Shown piece by piece: positions 18,101 through 27,033 of a DNA stretch of 64,000 nt. Positions within the stretch are counted from its first letter, which is position 1, and every line of letters starts with the position of its first letter. Source of the DNA: Veillonella rodentium. GTDB taxonomy: Bacteria > Bacillota > Negativicutes > Veillonellales > Veillonellaceae. Position numbers and translations under genes: made by a program. The notes beneath the pieces were generated by a model that made no database searches, was not told the DNA's origin, and saw only the letters and a program-made list of their open reading frames with translations. Location of the stretch: contig NZ_LT906470.1 of NCBI RefSeq assembly GCF_900187285.1, forward strand, positions 1,870,001 through 1,934,000. The letters run 5' to 3'.

Positions 18101-19000
18101 CTCTTTCGAGCCTAATCGCAACTGATCCTTTAAAAACGCATCCAGATGCGCACAGGCGGAGCCCATCGCATCCCACGTATGAGCCGAAACGAGAGTCATA
18201 AGGCCGGCCAGCTGATTATCATAATTTTTCTGCCACTTTTGAGGGCCTGCAGGTTCTAAGAGAATCTGCTCCATCCGCTGCAACCGCTCCTTGATGCGTT
18301 CAACGGTCTCCATCTGCTTGTCCCACATGAATTGGCCCCACAAGGTGTCCACAGGCGATACATCCATCGCTTCCCTGTACGGCACCAAAGCGCGGCGCAG
18401 CCATCCGTCGGGATTACTGAGGGACATGGCGTAATTATATAGCGCCATCACCTTCTCCGACAAACCCGCATCGGATTTATCATCGCTGAAGAAATCCGCC
18501 AGTTCATAAATATTATAAGTAGCGTCCTCGTAGGCCGCTTTCAGCAGATCCTCCAGCACCTCCTGCTGCAGGAGCGCCATTTCCGCCTCGTTCCCGATAC
18601 GCGCCGTCGGATTGATATCGAGTTTGTAAAAGTACGAACGGATCACCCACTGACAGAAGGAGTGAAGCGTTGAAATATGAGCGGACGGCAACAGATTGAG
18701 CTGCCGTTCCAATCGCGCCTGCAGCTTCGGATCATCTGTGGATTCCATGGCCTTTGCCAATGCCAGCCCGATACGGGAGCTCATCTCCTGCGCCGCCGCC
18801 TTCGTGAAGGTTACGACCATCAGTTCCTGTACGGATAACGGATTATCCATATCCTTGAGACGCGTAATGATGCGTTCCACGAGGACCGCCGTCTTACCGG
18901 ATCCCGCTGCGGCCGCCACCAGCAAGGTCTGAGCCGACAGAGCCGAATCCTTCGGTGCGATAATCGCCGATTCCTGTTCAGGCGTCCACTTAACAGCCAT
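15110..19000 (-). CDS. addA: ATP-dependent helicase/nuclease subunit A
   Basis: About 1296 residues from the ATG at 19000, which has AAGGAGGTG seven bases upstream. UvrD-type helicase motifs: AAAGSGKTAVLVERI (motif I), VVTFTKAAAQEM, MVDEYQDTN (motif II), GDVKQAIYSFR, LMTIHKSKGLEFPVVF (V) and VALTRARDKLFM (VI). The C-terminal RecB-type nuclease shows WVLVDYKTDRV with the catalytic Asp and Lys, then Q.DLYKEAL. A low-complexity linker near 1020-1090 separates helicase and nuclease. With AddB it forms the RecBCD-like enzyme for double-strand break repair. It overlaps the end of addB by 11 bp. Confidence 0.96.
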   Translation of the reverse strand: MAVKWTPEQESAIIAPKDSALSAQTLLVAAAAGSGKTAVLVERIITRLKDMDNPLSVQELMVVTFTKAAAQEMSSRIGLALAKAMESTDDPKLQARLERQLNLLPSAHISTLHSFCQWVIRSYFYKLDINPTARIGNEAEMALLQQEVLEDLLKAAYEDATYNIYELADFFSDDKSDAGLSEKVMALYNYAMSLSNPDGWLRRALVPYREAMDVSPVDTLWGQFMWDKQMETVERIKERLQRMEQILLEPAGPQKWQKNYDNQLAGLMTLVSAHTWDAMGSACAHLDAFLKDQLRLGSKEGASMDPALVEEFKVLANQNKDDLKSMQSGIFTVSETTLQEQFRSQYPVIEGLVELTIAFHEVYVEAKKEQGVMDFNDLEHLCLALLVEPGTEDDPQPSDVAKELQDTFKEIMVDEYQDTNGVQETIINLISKEDNRFYVGDVKQAIYSFRMADSSLFMDKYNTYGGSDAVERRIDLAKNFRSHENILAVTNFLFYQIMTAEAAELNYTERESLIPGRIVEDAPDNWVGGDVELQLLDVGSDTLGAYVKDMEEDRDEPENNERELDFIIQKIKEIHASKKCVQNPDGTFRQIEWRDFVVLRRSLAGWGTRAVEAMRQAGIPAVVNERDGYFEAQEIQLLLALLSIIDNPEQDLPMAAVLHSGLVGLDANELGALRLSGEGTLWTLMPAYAERTQDERLLSFIAHMERWRTLSRRHGVADLLWDIYESQDYVNYVGAMPNGLVRRANVLALYERAKGFESSGFRGLFRFLRFVESLRDSNQDMAVANVVTEADDVVRLMTIHKSKGLEFPVVFLSGMQKRFNKRDLTSPLLIDKNAGIGLKGYYPDIRVTYPTMPWFYVKDVKEAALKAEEQRILYVALTRARDKLFMTGFIKGLSSEKGLTAAGKLVKAGASVDTQTLPKDLITQANSYLDWVLMGTARHLDGGNPLRAGIEYEGSTCFDLKDKQCRIKVEIHDGAAYGDLDYKADVDETTIGKVRELAAVNEVALPQVIVDRFNYTYPYEDACRRTAKISVSELKRRFQEREEEAGDIDSLPRSEPVERTPERIGAPCNVQSEPNSEVADSGDIDSSVEAVSKTDTIMALQPSVVVDDDALANSVFGRKPRVLQSEEDVLTGAQWGTLMHEAMQWLPIDTYTQVSLSKRLDELVLKGTFTAEERNLLNDSGLYRFFTSDLGKRLIASKRVERELPFSMLFDGQRVYETLEAGENLFLQGIIDTAFEEDGAWVLVDYKTDRVQSGDELIRRYKIQMDLYKEALCRLTDMPVKACYIYSFRLHDAIIV

Positions 19001-22000
19001 GGTCTTCACCTCCTTCATTCAATGCTTCTTTCATAGAGTTCAGCGCATCCTCTTCCGCCAGTCTGGATAAATAATTGTATTGATTGCGACTCGAATCAAA
19101 GCGGCACACGTTCTGATATTCGCAATAGGTACACGGCCGCACGCCGTTCAGCTGATACGGCTTGATAGGAAACAATCCGTCCCCTATCTGCTGTCCCGCC
19201 CGGGCCATCACGTGACGAGTATACCGGCACATAACGTCAAAGTCGCCGGAGCTCTTCACCTTAGGCTTGTCGCCTTTATGAATCTGCTGATCCTTACCGA
19301 TGCGAAGCGGCACGTAAGGCCCTTTACCGGAGCCATAATTAAGCACCTGATTGTCAATGTGCGTCAACAGTTCCACATCATCCGCAAAATAACCGCTGTT
19401 CTGCAAGGTGCTGTTCTTCTTAGCCAGCTCCGACGCGTCATCATAGGATATAGGCGCATCCGACGATGTCTGCGGATTCTTAACATACGTATATACGACC
19501 GCAGCCGGAGACATCGCATCGCCATGCATTCCGCCGTATGCGGATTCCAATGCCAGTAAATATGTCATCAGCTGCAGCTTGAGTCCGTAATACACATCCT
19601 GAGCGCTCACCTTGGCACCGCCCGACTTGTAGTCGATGACCATACCGTACGTTTGACCGTCCGTGGTATATTCATCGATTCTGTCGATCTGTCCCGCAAG
19701 ACGGAGATAGCGATCAGCGCCGAGAGACACATTAATCGAATCCCAGCCGCCTCCGCGGCCGAAATTCTGCTCCAGATACTTCGTATTGAAATCGCTGCGC
19801 TTCGACCATTCCACGAGACGTCCTACAGTCGATTCCAATGTGCGCTGCACACGGCTTTCGATAGCCTCCTGATACGCGGAGCTTTCATCATCACTGAACT
19901 GATTGTCTCTCACGATTTCATCGACAACAGCACTGCACATCTCGCGCTGCGTCGACTCATCCAAATCGCGCCACTGCTGATTATGTTCCAGCAGATAATT
20001 GCCGAGGCGCTCCAGATTGGCGTGCAGGAAGGTACCGATTTCAGGCGCTCCGAAGGAACGCACCTTGCGCGGTTCCAGTCGCAATCCGTACTGTGCATAG
20101 AAGCGGAACGGACATTGCTGGTATTTTTCAAGACGCGTCACGGAGCCGGACATGTAGCCCTTTGATAAGAACAGACCGTTTACCAGGTCCTGCGTGATGA
20201 CCGGCACGTCGTTATTATCGCGAATACCGCGCGACACCTCGGCCAGACGAGTTCGATAGGCCGCACTTCGACGGGCCCAGTTATAAAGGCCCCACCACAC
20301 GGGACTCACAGGTTCGCCGCTAAGAAGCGCCCCCCATCGTTCCGACAGGAGGGACAGACTCTGATTCGGATGCCATAAGTAGCGTTCTTCCGTGTCGGGC
20401 ATGATGGTAAGCGGCACATCGACAGCCTCATCCACATAGCCGAGCGATTCCAGACGCTTAATCACAAGGGCCGGTTCAAGCCCCGTACCGTCCTCGCCGG
20501 ATCCGGCATAGGACAATGTCAACGAATCTCCGCCTCTTGTCATCGCCAGGTAGAGCAGGAAATTTTCGTTGAACGCCTTCGGCAGTGCCCCTTCCGCAAG
20601 AGTAATGCCGGCCTCGGCCAGTTCCTGACGCTCCCGGTCCTTGATGAGTCCTTCATCGCCCATGCTTTGCGGGAATACTCCCTGATTGAGGCCCATCACG
20701 AAAACCTTCGGCCACCACTGACTATATCCGCGCTCGATGGTGGTGATTACCACATGATCTAGAGACGGCGGAATCATGGAGTAATTGACGTCACTCAAGC
20801 CTTCTTCAAGGAGCAGCATCATCTCATCTAACGTGAGAATTTCATCCTTCATCACCGACGATACTTCGTCAATGAACGAAATGACCGCATTATACATCTG
20901 CTCATGACTCGCCTTAGACTCCTGATCTCCGCTCGCCTCGGCATCCTGAGTCCATTCATAGAGGCGGTGCGGCACCTGCAGCACCTCTAAAATGCGATAC
21001 AGCTCGGCGCCCCATTCGCCACCCGTATGGCCCTCCGCATTCGATGCGAAATCAAACCACGGCGACAAAATGTCCATGATAATCTGACGGGACACATTGA
21101 CACGCGCTCTGCGAGGCGCATCAAAATGGGTTTCCTCATCGTCCCGCCCCCTTTGAAAGCCCTGTAAATACGACCAGCTTTCAGATTCCCATTTATAATG
21201 ATCGATACCGAATTCGAGAACGTAATTTTCCAATTCATCGACGGCCTCGCGCGTAAGAGGCATTAAATCCGTTTTCAATAAACGGAACATGCTGTCACGA
21301 CTGTAGCTATGACGGACGATACCAAATAAATCCGTCAACAGTTCTCCTAACGGATGATTTTTCATCGGTCGCTGACGGTCGATAAAATGTGGAACACCGT
21401 AACGGGTAAAAACCTTTTCCAATGTGTCCCCATAAGTTTCCGATTCGCGCAGCATGACGCACACATCGCGATACCGCGCACCTTCAGAGGATTCCACATA
21501 ATCCAATATACGCCGCGCCACCGCATCGGCTTCGCGCTCCCGATTATATCCTCTGATGAGGGAAATCCGCTCATCCGTAGAGTTCGCCCTTGCGGGACTC
21601 GTAAAGAAATCGGACTCTAACGCCTGTACCACCCGGGGGCCCCGCTTGCCGTCAAAGCCTACCCATTCGATTCGGCTACCATATCGGGCGACCAACGTGT
21701 CATAGATTTCAAGAGGACGGCTGAACAGATGCTCTCCGCGGCGTGCAACATTGAGCGCTTCGGGAGCCATCGGCAAATCGACGGTGATAACCGCTTCCTT
21801 CGCCAGATCAAACAGAGTATAAATCAGTTCATAATGAGTCGGCGTAAACCAATGGAAACCGTCGATAAAGACATGGCAATTCTCCATCAGCGGGGAGTGC
21901 GGCAACGCCTCCACGATTTCCATGATCGGGTCTATATCGCGCTCGCCGTGACGGCTGATCTCTTCTTCGTATGCCGCCATGCATAGAGCGAGTTCACGCA

Positions 22001-22469
22001 ACTTCTTCTGCAACACACCGTTCTTTACGGATTCAGCGCCGCGTTCCAGATCATCCGGCCCGATGCGAAACGCACGAAACTCGGAAAATAATTGTTGCAG
22101 CACCGACGAGAACTCAGGACGTTTCGTCGCCTGTTCCAGGAGCCCTAATTCCTGCTGTTTGCGCTTCATCACAAGGCGCAGCAACATGGCGCGACCGAAC
22201 GCTGTCAGTCCCGATTGATGATCCCCTTTGGAACCGATAGACTGGTACACTTGGTATCCGAGGCGTCCAAAGCCTACAACCCGCACCGTCGTAAAACCTT
22301 TTTGAGGCATAAACTCCGCCAGTTCCCGTTCCACCCGATAAGTTGCCGGTTCGGGCACGAGCAGAATAATCGGGTCCCCCGGGCATTCTTTCATCACTTG
22401 TGCAATTCGCGCGCAGACGGCCTGCGTCTTGCCGGATCCGGCGCGTCCGTAATATATACTGATACTCAT
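18990..22469 (-). CDS. addB: ATP-dependent nuclease subunit B
   Basis: 1159 residues. It begins with YYGRAGSGKTQAV (Walker A) and VPEPATYRVERELAEF, typical of AddB, in which the helicase fold is inactive and serves Chi recognition in characterised members. The C-terminal nuclease has VIDYKSGGAKV, and the iron-sulfur staple is built from an upstream Cys in YQQCPFRFYAQYGL (about 790) and the late RPCTYCEYQNVC group. Together these match the AddB Fe-S nuclease. It is the first gene of an addB-addA operon. An 18-bp palindrome TGGTGAAAGCTTTCACCA lies at 22480-22497, just upstream of its GGGAGGT ribosome site. Confidence 0.95.
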   Translation of the reverse strand: MSISIYYGRAGSGKTQAVCARIAQVMKECPGDPIILLVPEPATYRVERELAEFMPQKGFTTVRVVGFGRLGYQVYQSIGSKGDHQSGLTAFGRAMLLRLVMKRKQQELGLLEQATKRPEFSSVLQQLFSEFRAFRIGPDDLERGAESVKNGVLQKKLRELALCMAAYEEEISRHGERDIDPIMEIVEALPHSPLMENCHVFIDGFHWFTPTHYELIYTLFDLAKEAVITVDLPMAPEALNVARRGEHLFSRPLEIYDTLVARYGSRIEWVGFDGKRGPRVVQALESDFFTSPARANSTDERISLIRGYNREREADAVARRILDYVESSEGARYRDVCVMLRESETYGDTLEKVFTRYGVPHFIDRQRPMKNHPLGELLTDLFGIVRHSYSRDSMFRLLKTDLMPLTREAVDELENYVLEFGIDHYKWESESWSYLQGFQRGRDDEETHFDAPRRARVNVSRQIIMDILSPWFDFASNAEGHTGGEWGAELYRILEVLQVPHRLYEWTQDAEASGDQESKASHEQMYNAVISFIDEVSSVMKDEILTLDEMMLLLEEGLSDVNYSMIPPSLDHVVITTIERGYSQWWPKVFVMGLNQGVFPQSMGDEGLIKDRERQELAEAGITLAEGALPKAFNENFLLYLAMTRGGDSLTLSYAGSGEDGTGLEPALVIKRLESLGYVDEAVDVPLTIMPDTEERYLWHPNQSLSLLSERWGALLSGEPVSPVWWGLYNWARRSAAYRTRLAEVSRGIRDNNDVPVITQDLVNGLFLSKGYMSGSVTRLEKYQQCPFRFYAQYGLRLEPRKVRSFGAPEIGTFLHANLERLGNYLLEHNQQWRDLDESTQREMCSAVVDEIVRDNQFSDDESSAYQEAIESRVQRTLESTVGRLVEWSKRSDFNTKYLEQNFGRGGGWDSINVSLGADRYLRLAGQIDRIDEYTTDGQTYGMVIDYKSGGAKVSAQDVYYGLKLQLMTYLLALESAYGGMHGDAMSPAAVVYTYVKNPQTSSDAPISYDDASELAKKNSTLQNSGYFADDVELLTHIDNQVLNYGSGKGPYVPLRIGKDQQIHKGDKPKVKSSGDFDVMCRYTRHVMARAGQQIGDGLFPIKPYQLNGVRPCTYCEYQNVCRFDSSRNQYNYLSRLAEEDALNSMKEALNEGGEDHGC

Positions 22470-22479
22470 GAGACCTCCC

Positions 22480-22497
22480 TGGTGAAAGCTTTCACCA
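22480..22497. repeat. 18-bp palindrome built of two GGTGAAAGC words
   Basis: TGGTGAAAGCTTTCACCA is a perfect palindrome just before the addB ribosome site. It consists of two overlapping inverted copies of the over-represented word GGTGAAAGC described in the findings. Confidence 0.8.
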
Positions 22498-22682
22498 TCT
22501 CAATAGTAAATCGTCAAATCGTAAGAGGAGATACAAATATCTCCACTATCTTTATATTATACTATTATATACTATCGGGCCGGTTTATCGTATATTGCGC
22601 GGTATTTATATCCGTTATCATACAATCTTCATATCCGTCAAGTCTTTCTCAGTTTATAGTTGGTAATTTATTTTATATTTTA

Positions 22683-22711
22683 TTTACAATTTGTATTTTT
22701 TTCGATATAAT
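22683..22711 (+). promoter_or_regulatory. Strong promoter of the exported-protein gene
   Basis: TTTACA (22683-22688), a 17-bp T-rich spacer and a perfect TATAAT (22706-22711). The predicted start of transcription leaves a leader of about 50 nt before the ATG at 22769. Confidence 0.65.
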
Positions 22712-22768
22712 ATACTTTAAAGTATTTATTTTGTGATATTTGTAAATTAAAACTAGGAGTGACTTTAC

Positions 22769-23767
22769 ATGAACAAGAAACATTTAGCTGCAGCATTCGC
22801 AGTATTTGCAGCAACATCTATATCTTTTTCCGCATTTGCCGCATCGGTAGATGCAAACGCACGCGCTTATGAACGCGCTGCTCAACAGCAAGCTCAATCC
22901 GGCTATTCCGATACGGAAGCCCGTAGACCTATGGTACAAACAGGTTACACTGCAACTCCTCCACAAGTTGCTAAGAAAAATGTGGCTGCCGATCCATATG
23001 CAGCAGGCGACATGACACAACAAAGACCTGTGTCAAAAGATTTAGGCGACCCTATCTTCGTTGCACCTCAGACAACAGCTATCGGTCTACAAATCATGGA
23101 TCCGATCCCTACTACACAACAACCTGTATACCAGGAAACAGTAGCATCCTTGAACTATAACAATAACGGCAACTCTTATGTGAACCGTTACAAAGCAAAC
23201 CAGTTGAACGCATTCGACGTTCTATTGAACGGTAAGTCCTATACATATAACTTGCCGGCTTACACAAACGGCTATCAGGTAAAAACAGCAAGCTCTTATA
23301 ATCACACAGGCAACGGCGTCGCTAACGTGTTCTCCACAAACGTGATTACGGAGGCTGTTGTCAACAATCAATCCTTGCGCATCACTGTTAACATGACTCA
23401 ACCTACAGCAGTTGCGGCAGGTAAATTGATGTCCATGCAAAAATCCGGTAATCTTTCCGCTGCTGAAATAGCAACATTATTCGCTTATAATGAAAGCTAT
23501 GATGGCGTAAAACAAGCGGCTTATTACGATGTATTCAACAATGCGGGCCGCTTCATCGTTGTGAAGTCCGGTGCTGTTACAGTTCCAAACGGCGCTCAAC
23601 ATCCGTATGCAACGGCTATGTTCGCATTGACTGACGATACAGTAGCGGCTGTTACCGTATCCGGCAATACATCCGATGCTTATGAACTAGTAAAAGGCAC
23701 TGCATACGCGATCGCACAATCCGCAAAGATTGCAAACAATAACGCCGCACCCAAGGCAAAACGCTAA
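22769..23767 (+). CDS. Exported protein of unknown function, 332 aa
   Basis: An ATG with AGGAGTGACTTTAC upstream opens a clear signal peptide, MNKKHLAAAFAVFAATS...SAFAA, likely cut after AFA near residue 24. The mature protein is rich in Gln, Ala, Thr and Asn. It has a flexible first third (YSDTEARRPMVQTGY, PVSKDLGDPIFVAP) and a more regular C-terminal half that looks like alternating beta strands (VLLNGKSYTYNLPAY, QSLRITVNMTQ, GRFIVVKSGAVTVP). There is no lipobox, SLH domain or OM-anchor motif, so it is probably periplasmic. I do not recognise the family. The strong promoter and terminator suggest high expression as a single-gene unit. Confidence 0.75.
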   Translation: MNKKHLAAAFAVFAATSISFSAFAASVDANARAYERAAQQQAQSGYSDTEARRPMVQTGYTATPPQVAKKNVAADPYAAGDMTQQRPVSKDLGDPIFVAPQTTAIGLQIMDPIPTTQQPVYQETVASLNYNNNGNSYVNRYKANQLNAFDVLLNGKSYTYNLPAYTNGYQVKTASSYNHTGNGVANVFSTNVITEAVVNNQSLRITVNMTQPTAVAAGKLMSMQKSGNLSAAEIATLFAYNESYDGVKQAAYYDVFNNAGRFIVVKSGAVTVPNGAQHPYATAMFALTDDTVAAVTVSGNTSDAYELVKGTAYAIAQSAKIANNNAAPKAKR

Positions 23768-23804
23768 TCAGGTGTTCGCACAAAAATAAAAACGAATACA
23801 TAAC

Positions 23805-23864
23805 AAAGAAGGGCTGTACCCAAATGTAAAATTAATTACATTTTGAGTGCAGTCCTTCTTTTTT
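23805..23864. terminator. Two-tier terminator after the exported-protein gene
   Basis: AAGAAGGGCTG pairs with CAGTCCTTCTT (one mismatch) as an outer stem, and inside it AAATGTAA pairs with TTACATTT; a TTTTTT tract follows on the plus side. It lies between convergent genes. Confidence 0.8.
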
Positions 23865-23962
23865 CGATTCATGGAATTAAATTTGCAACACGTTTTGTCC
23901 TATAACCCTAAATGTTTGTTTAGAATTATTGATAACAAGAAACTTTATTATATACTTCTCCA

Positions 23963-24844
23963 TTATTTATACAATCTGGTTAAATAGGTGACGCTCAAAG
24001 TTACAATTATAGTGCCTATAATTTCATTTATGGTAATATTATGATTCAATACGATTACATCTAATACCAATGTTGAAATCGGGCCTAATGCACTAATTAT
24101 TGCAGTTTGTGTTGCACTAATAACTTTTACTCCATAAGATAAAAGATAGGAAGGAATTATAGAACACATTAAAGCCAGTAGTACTAAATAAACCATTACA
24201 CTATCTTCAAGCAAAAAGCTAGGTGTAACATCTTTCGAAAAAATCATAAAAATTAAAACTAATGCTATAGTGCTTATACACATATAGGCACTGGTAAAAG
24301 CAGTTGCTCCAATCATTTGAACGGCATGCTTACTATAAATAATGAATATAGCCCAAAAGATTGCAGATAACAGAACTAATCCTCCACCAACCAGGGTATC
24401 TCTAATATTTCCGATTACAATTGGATTAAACATAAACATTAGTCCAATTACTGTCGAAAAAATTAAACCGATCTGAACGATTGTAATTTTAGAGCTCTCT
24501 TTAGATAGTAGAAAAACATATATTGGAAAAGTGAATAAAATAGCCCGTTCCAAAGATGCAGATATGAATAACAGCCCGATAAAATCTGCTATCGATGATG
24601 ACAAATAAATAAAAGAACCGATTACACCGTATATCATTACCTGTTTAATGCCTGTATTTTTCCAATCCACTTTCAACAGAGGAACTAAGAAAAAGGGCAA
24701 TGAAATAATAGCCCTATACATTAATATCATAATAGGAGTAATTTCATGTAGGTAAAGAAGTTTCGCAAAAATGGATTTCGTTGATAAAAAAATGGTTGCT
24801 AGAAATATTGCCAATAAGCCTATATTTTTTACTGACGAACTCAT
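23963..24844 (-). CDS. EamA/DMT-family membrane transporter
   Basis: 293 residues with ten hydrophobic spans in two repeats of five, the EamA (drug/metabolite transporter) layout. Typical points are FLATIFLSTKSIFAKLL in span 1, ALERAILFTFPIYVFL at the end of repeat 1 and QTAIISALGPISTLVLD in repeat 2. The substrate is unknown; amino acid or nucleoside-like metabolite export is common in the family. GAAAGAGGAT precedes the ATG. The gene is notably more AT-rich and Ile/Lys/Ser-rich than its neighbours, which suggests later acquisition. Confidence 0.85.
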   Translation of the reverse strand: MSSSVKNIGLLAIFLATIFLSTKSIFAKLLYLHEITPIMILMYRAIISLPFFLVPLLKVDWKNTGIKQVMIYGVIGSFIYLSSSIADFIGLLFISASLERAILFTFPIYVFLLSKESSKITIVQIGLIFSTVIGLMFMFNPIVIGNIRDTLVGGGLVLLSAIFWAIFIIYSKHAVQMIGATAFTSAYMCISTIALVLIFMIFSKDVTPSFLLEDSVMVYLVLLALMCSIIPSYLLSYGVKVISATQTAIISALGPISTLVLDVIVLNHNITINEIIGTIIVTLSVTYLTRLYK

Positions 24845-24875
24845 TCTATATCCTCTTTCCGGAATTTCTAATATT

Positions 24876-25439
24876 TTAACACTCCATCTTACCGAACTGC
24901 AGAAACACCTTCAAAGCTGTTTGTGACATCAAGCGATACCCCAACTCATTGGGATGTACTTCGCCCGCGAATACAATATGTCCGCTACGGTCCGCTTCAT
25001 GTAAAGTGCTGTAAAAATCGATAATCTTATGATGGTGCTTTGATGCATAGGTTTTCAGCTTATCGTTAACGGCGACGACTTCCCGGTTGATACCGTCCAT
25101 ATCGCTGTCAATCTGTGTTTCCAGGCCAATAATAATCCGTCCTTTTTCAGCAGCCTGTTCGATAGCTTTCACAAGAATGCGAAATACATAGCCCGCATCA
25201 CGTCCCTGCAGAATATCGTTGGTACCGCACATGAGGAAGATATAGCGATTTTGGTCGTAAGAAACTGCACTCGCCCAGGCCTCCACACGATTGAGCAGGC
25301 CCTGTACGGACAGTCCGTCCACGCCGTAATTGGTAAACTGCGTATGCGTCATCGCCTCTGCGCACAATTCGACCCAGCCGAGCCCGTACGGTACATCATA
25401 ACCGCGCGTAATACTGTCACCGAAACAGACTATATGCAT
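24876..25439 (-). CDS. SGNH/GDSL-family hydrolase
   Basis: 187 residues, no signal peptide. Catalytic blocks: CFGDSITRG with the Ser at residue 9 (block I), a Gly in the YGVDGLSVQGLL region (block II), MCGTNDIL with Asn (block III) and GEVHPNELGYRLM with Asp-like/His (block V). This is the small TesA/YrhL-like esterase form. It probably hydrolyses an acyl or acetyl ester in the cytoplasm; the substrate is unknown. A strong GAAGGAGG ribosome site precedes the ATG. It is in the same direction as the EamA gene 31 bp downstream, so the two may be co-transcribed. Confidence 0.85.
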   Translation of the reverse strand: MHIVCFGDSITRGYDVPYGLGWVELCAEAMTHTQFTNYGVDGLSVQGLLNRVEAWASAVSYDQNRYIFLMCGTNDILQGRDAGYVFRILVKAIEQAAEKGRIIIGLETQIDSDMDGINREVVAVNDKLKTYASKHHHKIIDFYSTLHEADRSGHIVFAGEVHPNELGYRLMSQTALKVFLQFGKMEC

Positions 25440-25472
25440 AACGAACCTCCTTCGCTACAGATAGTTTCTATT

Positions 25473-25544
25473 ATTTCTATCACTTCGATACCAATAGTTT
25501 ATACTATTTCGACACAAACAATTTCTGTTACTTTGATACAAATA
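25473..25544. repeat. Three degenerate 24-bp tandem repeats
   Basis: Units at 25473-25496, 25497-25520 and 25521-25544 follow the pattern ATTTCTRTYACTTYGATACMAATA with substitutions. They lie between the MFS gene and the SGNH gene, with no clear function. Confidence 0.5.
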
Positions 25545-25597
25545 CTTTCCATCAAATCGGTTCTGTCAATTGCTCATTGGTATAAACACCTGAGCTT

Positions 25598-26827
25598 TCA
25601 CCGATTAAGACGCACAAAGAATAACGCGCATGCGCCGATAGCAGGAGCGATGGCGATAGACATCAAAGACAGTTGGTAGCTGCCCGTCATAACAAGAACA
25701 TTTCCCAACAGTAACGGCGCCAGAAGAGCCCCGATTTGGTTAAAGAGATTTACGAAGCCCGCCGTAGTTCCGCGCAAGTGCGGCGCCGCCGACTGTACCA
25801 CGAGGGCATTCGTCAATGCGCTATGCATAAAAGCCCCAATCCCCAAGATCGGCCCCGTTACAAAGAGCATATCCGGATTATTCGTGCTGGCAAATAAAAT
25901 CAGCGCAGGTGCAAACAGGAACATCACAAAAGCCGCCAGGTGATTCTTCTTAATCGGCAAAATATCCGATAAAATACCGATAGTCGGCTTTGCAATAAGC
26001 GCCGCCGTGCCGAAGGCACTCATAACCTGCCCTGCATAGATAGCCGTTACACCCAGCTGCTTAACCATGTACAAGTTCGCCCACTGAGTTACACCCCAGG
26101 TCGTTCCCGTCGCAAAAAAGCCGGCGATCGCAAGGCAGCGAATATTTCGATTCGAGATGATATGCTTCAAATTTTCTTTTAAAGATGTTTGACCCATACC
26201 GAGTTTAGCCGCTGCTGCAGACGCTTCTGATTCGCGCTGAGCCATGATCTCCTCACTCGGTTTACGGACTGTAAAATAACACAGAAGCCATACCGCTAAC
26301 GGCAATGCGGCTGTCACGAGAAACGCGGTCTGCCAACCGTAATGAGTCGCCACATACGGCGCATATAGATTAACGGTAGTAATACCGAAAGAGGTACAGC
26401 TCATAAAGAATCCTACCGCCACACCGCGTTGATTCGGGCCGAAGTGATCACCGATAGCACTCAGACAGGATGCCTGTACAGGCCCGGACATAACACCTAA
26501 TAGGAACCGCAATCCCCATGCATAAGTATAATCCGTAATGGTGCTCATCAAGGCTGTTACCGCGGCCATACCGATTAAGCTGCATAAAATAGTTCGGCGA
26601 TAGCCGATCTTATCCGCCAGGATACCGCCGGGCAATACCGTGAGCGCATAACCGAAGTAAAATGCCGCAATATGCTGAGATCCCATCTTTGCCGTAAAAT
26701 TGAGCGCATCATTGACGATGGGCATAACCGATGCCCAGGATAAACGCATGACAAAACTCAATAAAAACGTGAGCCATACGCTGACTAAAATTAAAATCTG
26801 TGACCGTGAAAACCTGATTCCCCCCAT
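25598..26827 (-). CDS. Major facilitator superfamily transporter
   Basis: About 409 residues from the ATG at 26827, which has GAGGAGGTCCC directly upstream. Twelve hydrophobic spans are visible. The loop 2-3 signature is GGILADKIGYRRTI (about 68-81), and the second-half equivalent is GILSDILPIKKN. RFLLGVMSGPVQASCLSAI fits the span-4 Arg and span-5 motif of the anion:cation symporter/ACS branch (sugar acids, organic anions), so an organic-anion symporter is my best guess. The substrate cannot be fixed by sequence reading. Confidence 0.85.
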   Translation of the reverse strand: MGGIRFSRSQILILVSVWLTFLLSFVMRLSWASVMPIVNDALNFTAKMGSQHIAAFYFGYALTVLPGGILADKIGYRRTILCSLIGMAAVTALMSTITDYTYAWGLRFLLGVMSGPVQASCLSAIGDHFGPNQRGVAVGFFMSCTSFGITTVNLYAPYVATHYGWQTAFLVTAALPLAVWLLCYFTVRKPSEEIMAQRESEASAAAAKLGMGQTSLKENLKHIISNRNIRCLAIAGFFATGTTWGVTQWANLYMVKQLGVTAIYAGQVMSAFGTAALIAKPTIGILSDILPIKKNHLAAFVMFLFAPALILFASTNNPDMLFVTGPILGIGAFMHSALTNALVVQSAAPHLRGTTAGFVNLFNQIGALLAPLLLGNVLVMTGSYQLSLMSIAIAPAIGACALFFVRLNR

Positions 26828-26999
26828 GGGACCTCCTCTATACAATAATCAAATTAATACATCGATAGCATACCATAGAGAATAAAGATTTTCTATAAAA
26901 ACTATTCCCCCTAGCGCCAATTCTCATTTACTTTCACCTATGCTATACTGAAAGCAACTTAATGAATTCTGTTTATGCAAAGTTTCTATATTTCACATA

Positions 27000-27027
27000 T
27001 TGTAATGTCTATGAAATCTGATATACT
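27000..27027 (+). promoter_or_regulatory. Promoter of a short structured transcript
   Basis: TTGTAA (27000-27005), a 16-bp spacer and TATACT (27022-27027). It precedes a structured segment of about 65 nt that ends in a terminator at 27070-27098. Confidence 0.5.
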
Positions 27028-27033
27028 ATAGAT

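Noticed and set aside
25473-25544. CRISPR array
   Set aside because: The repeats abut without spacers, are degenerate, and no cas gene is in the window.
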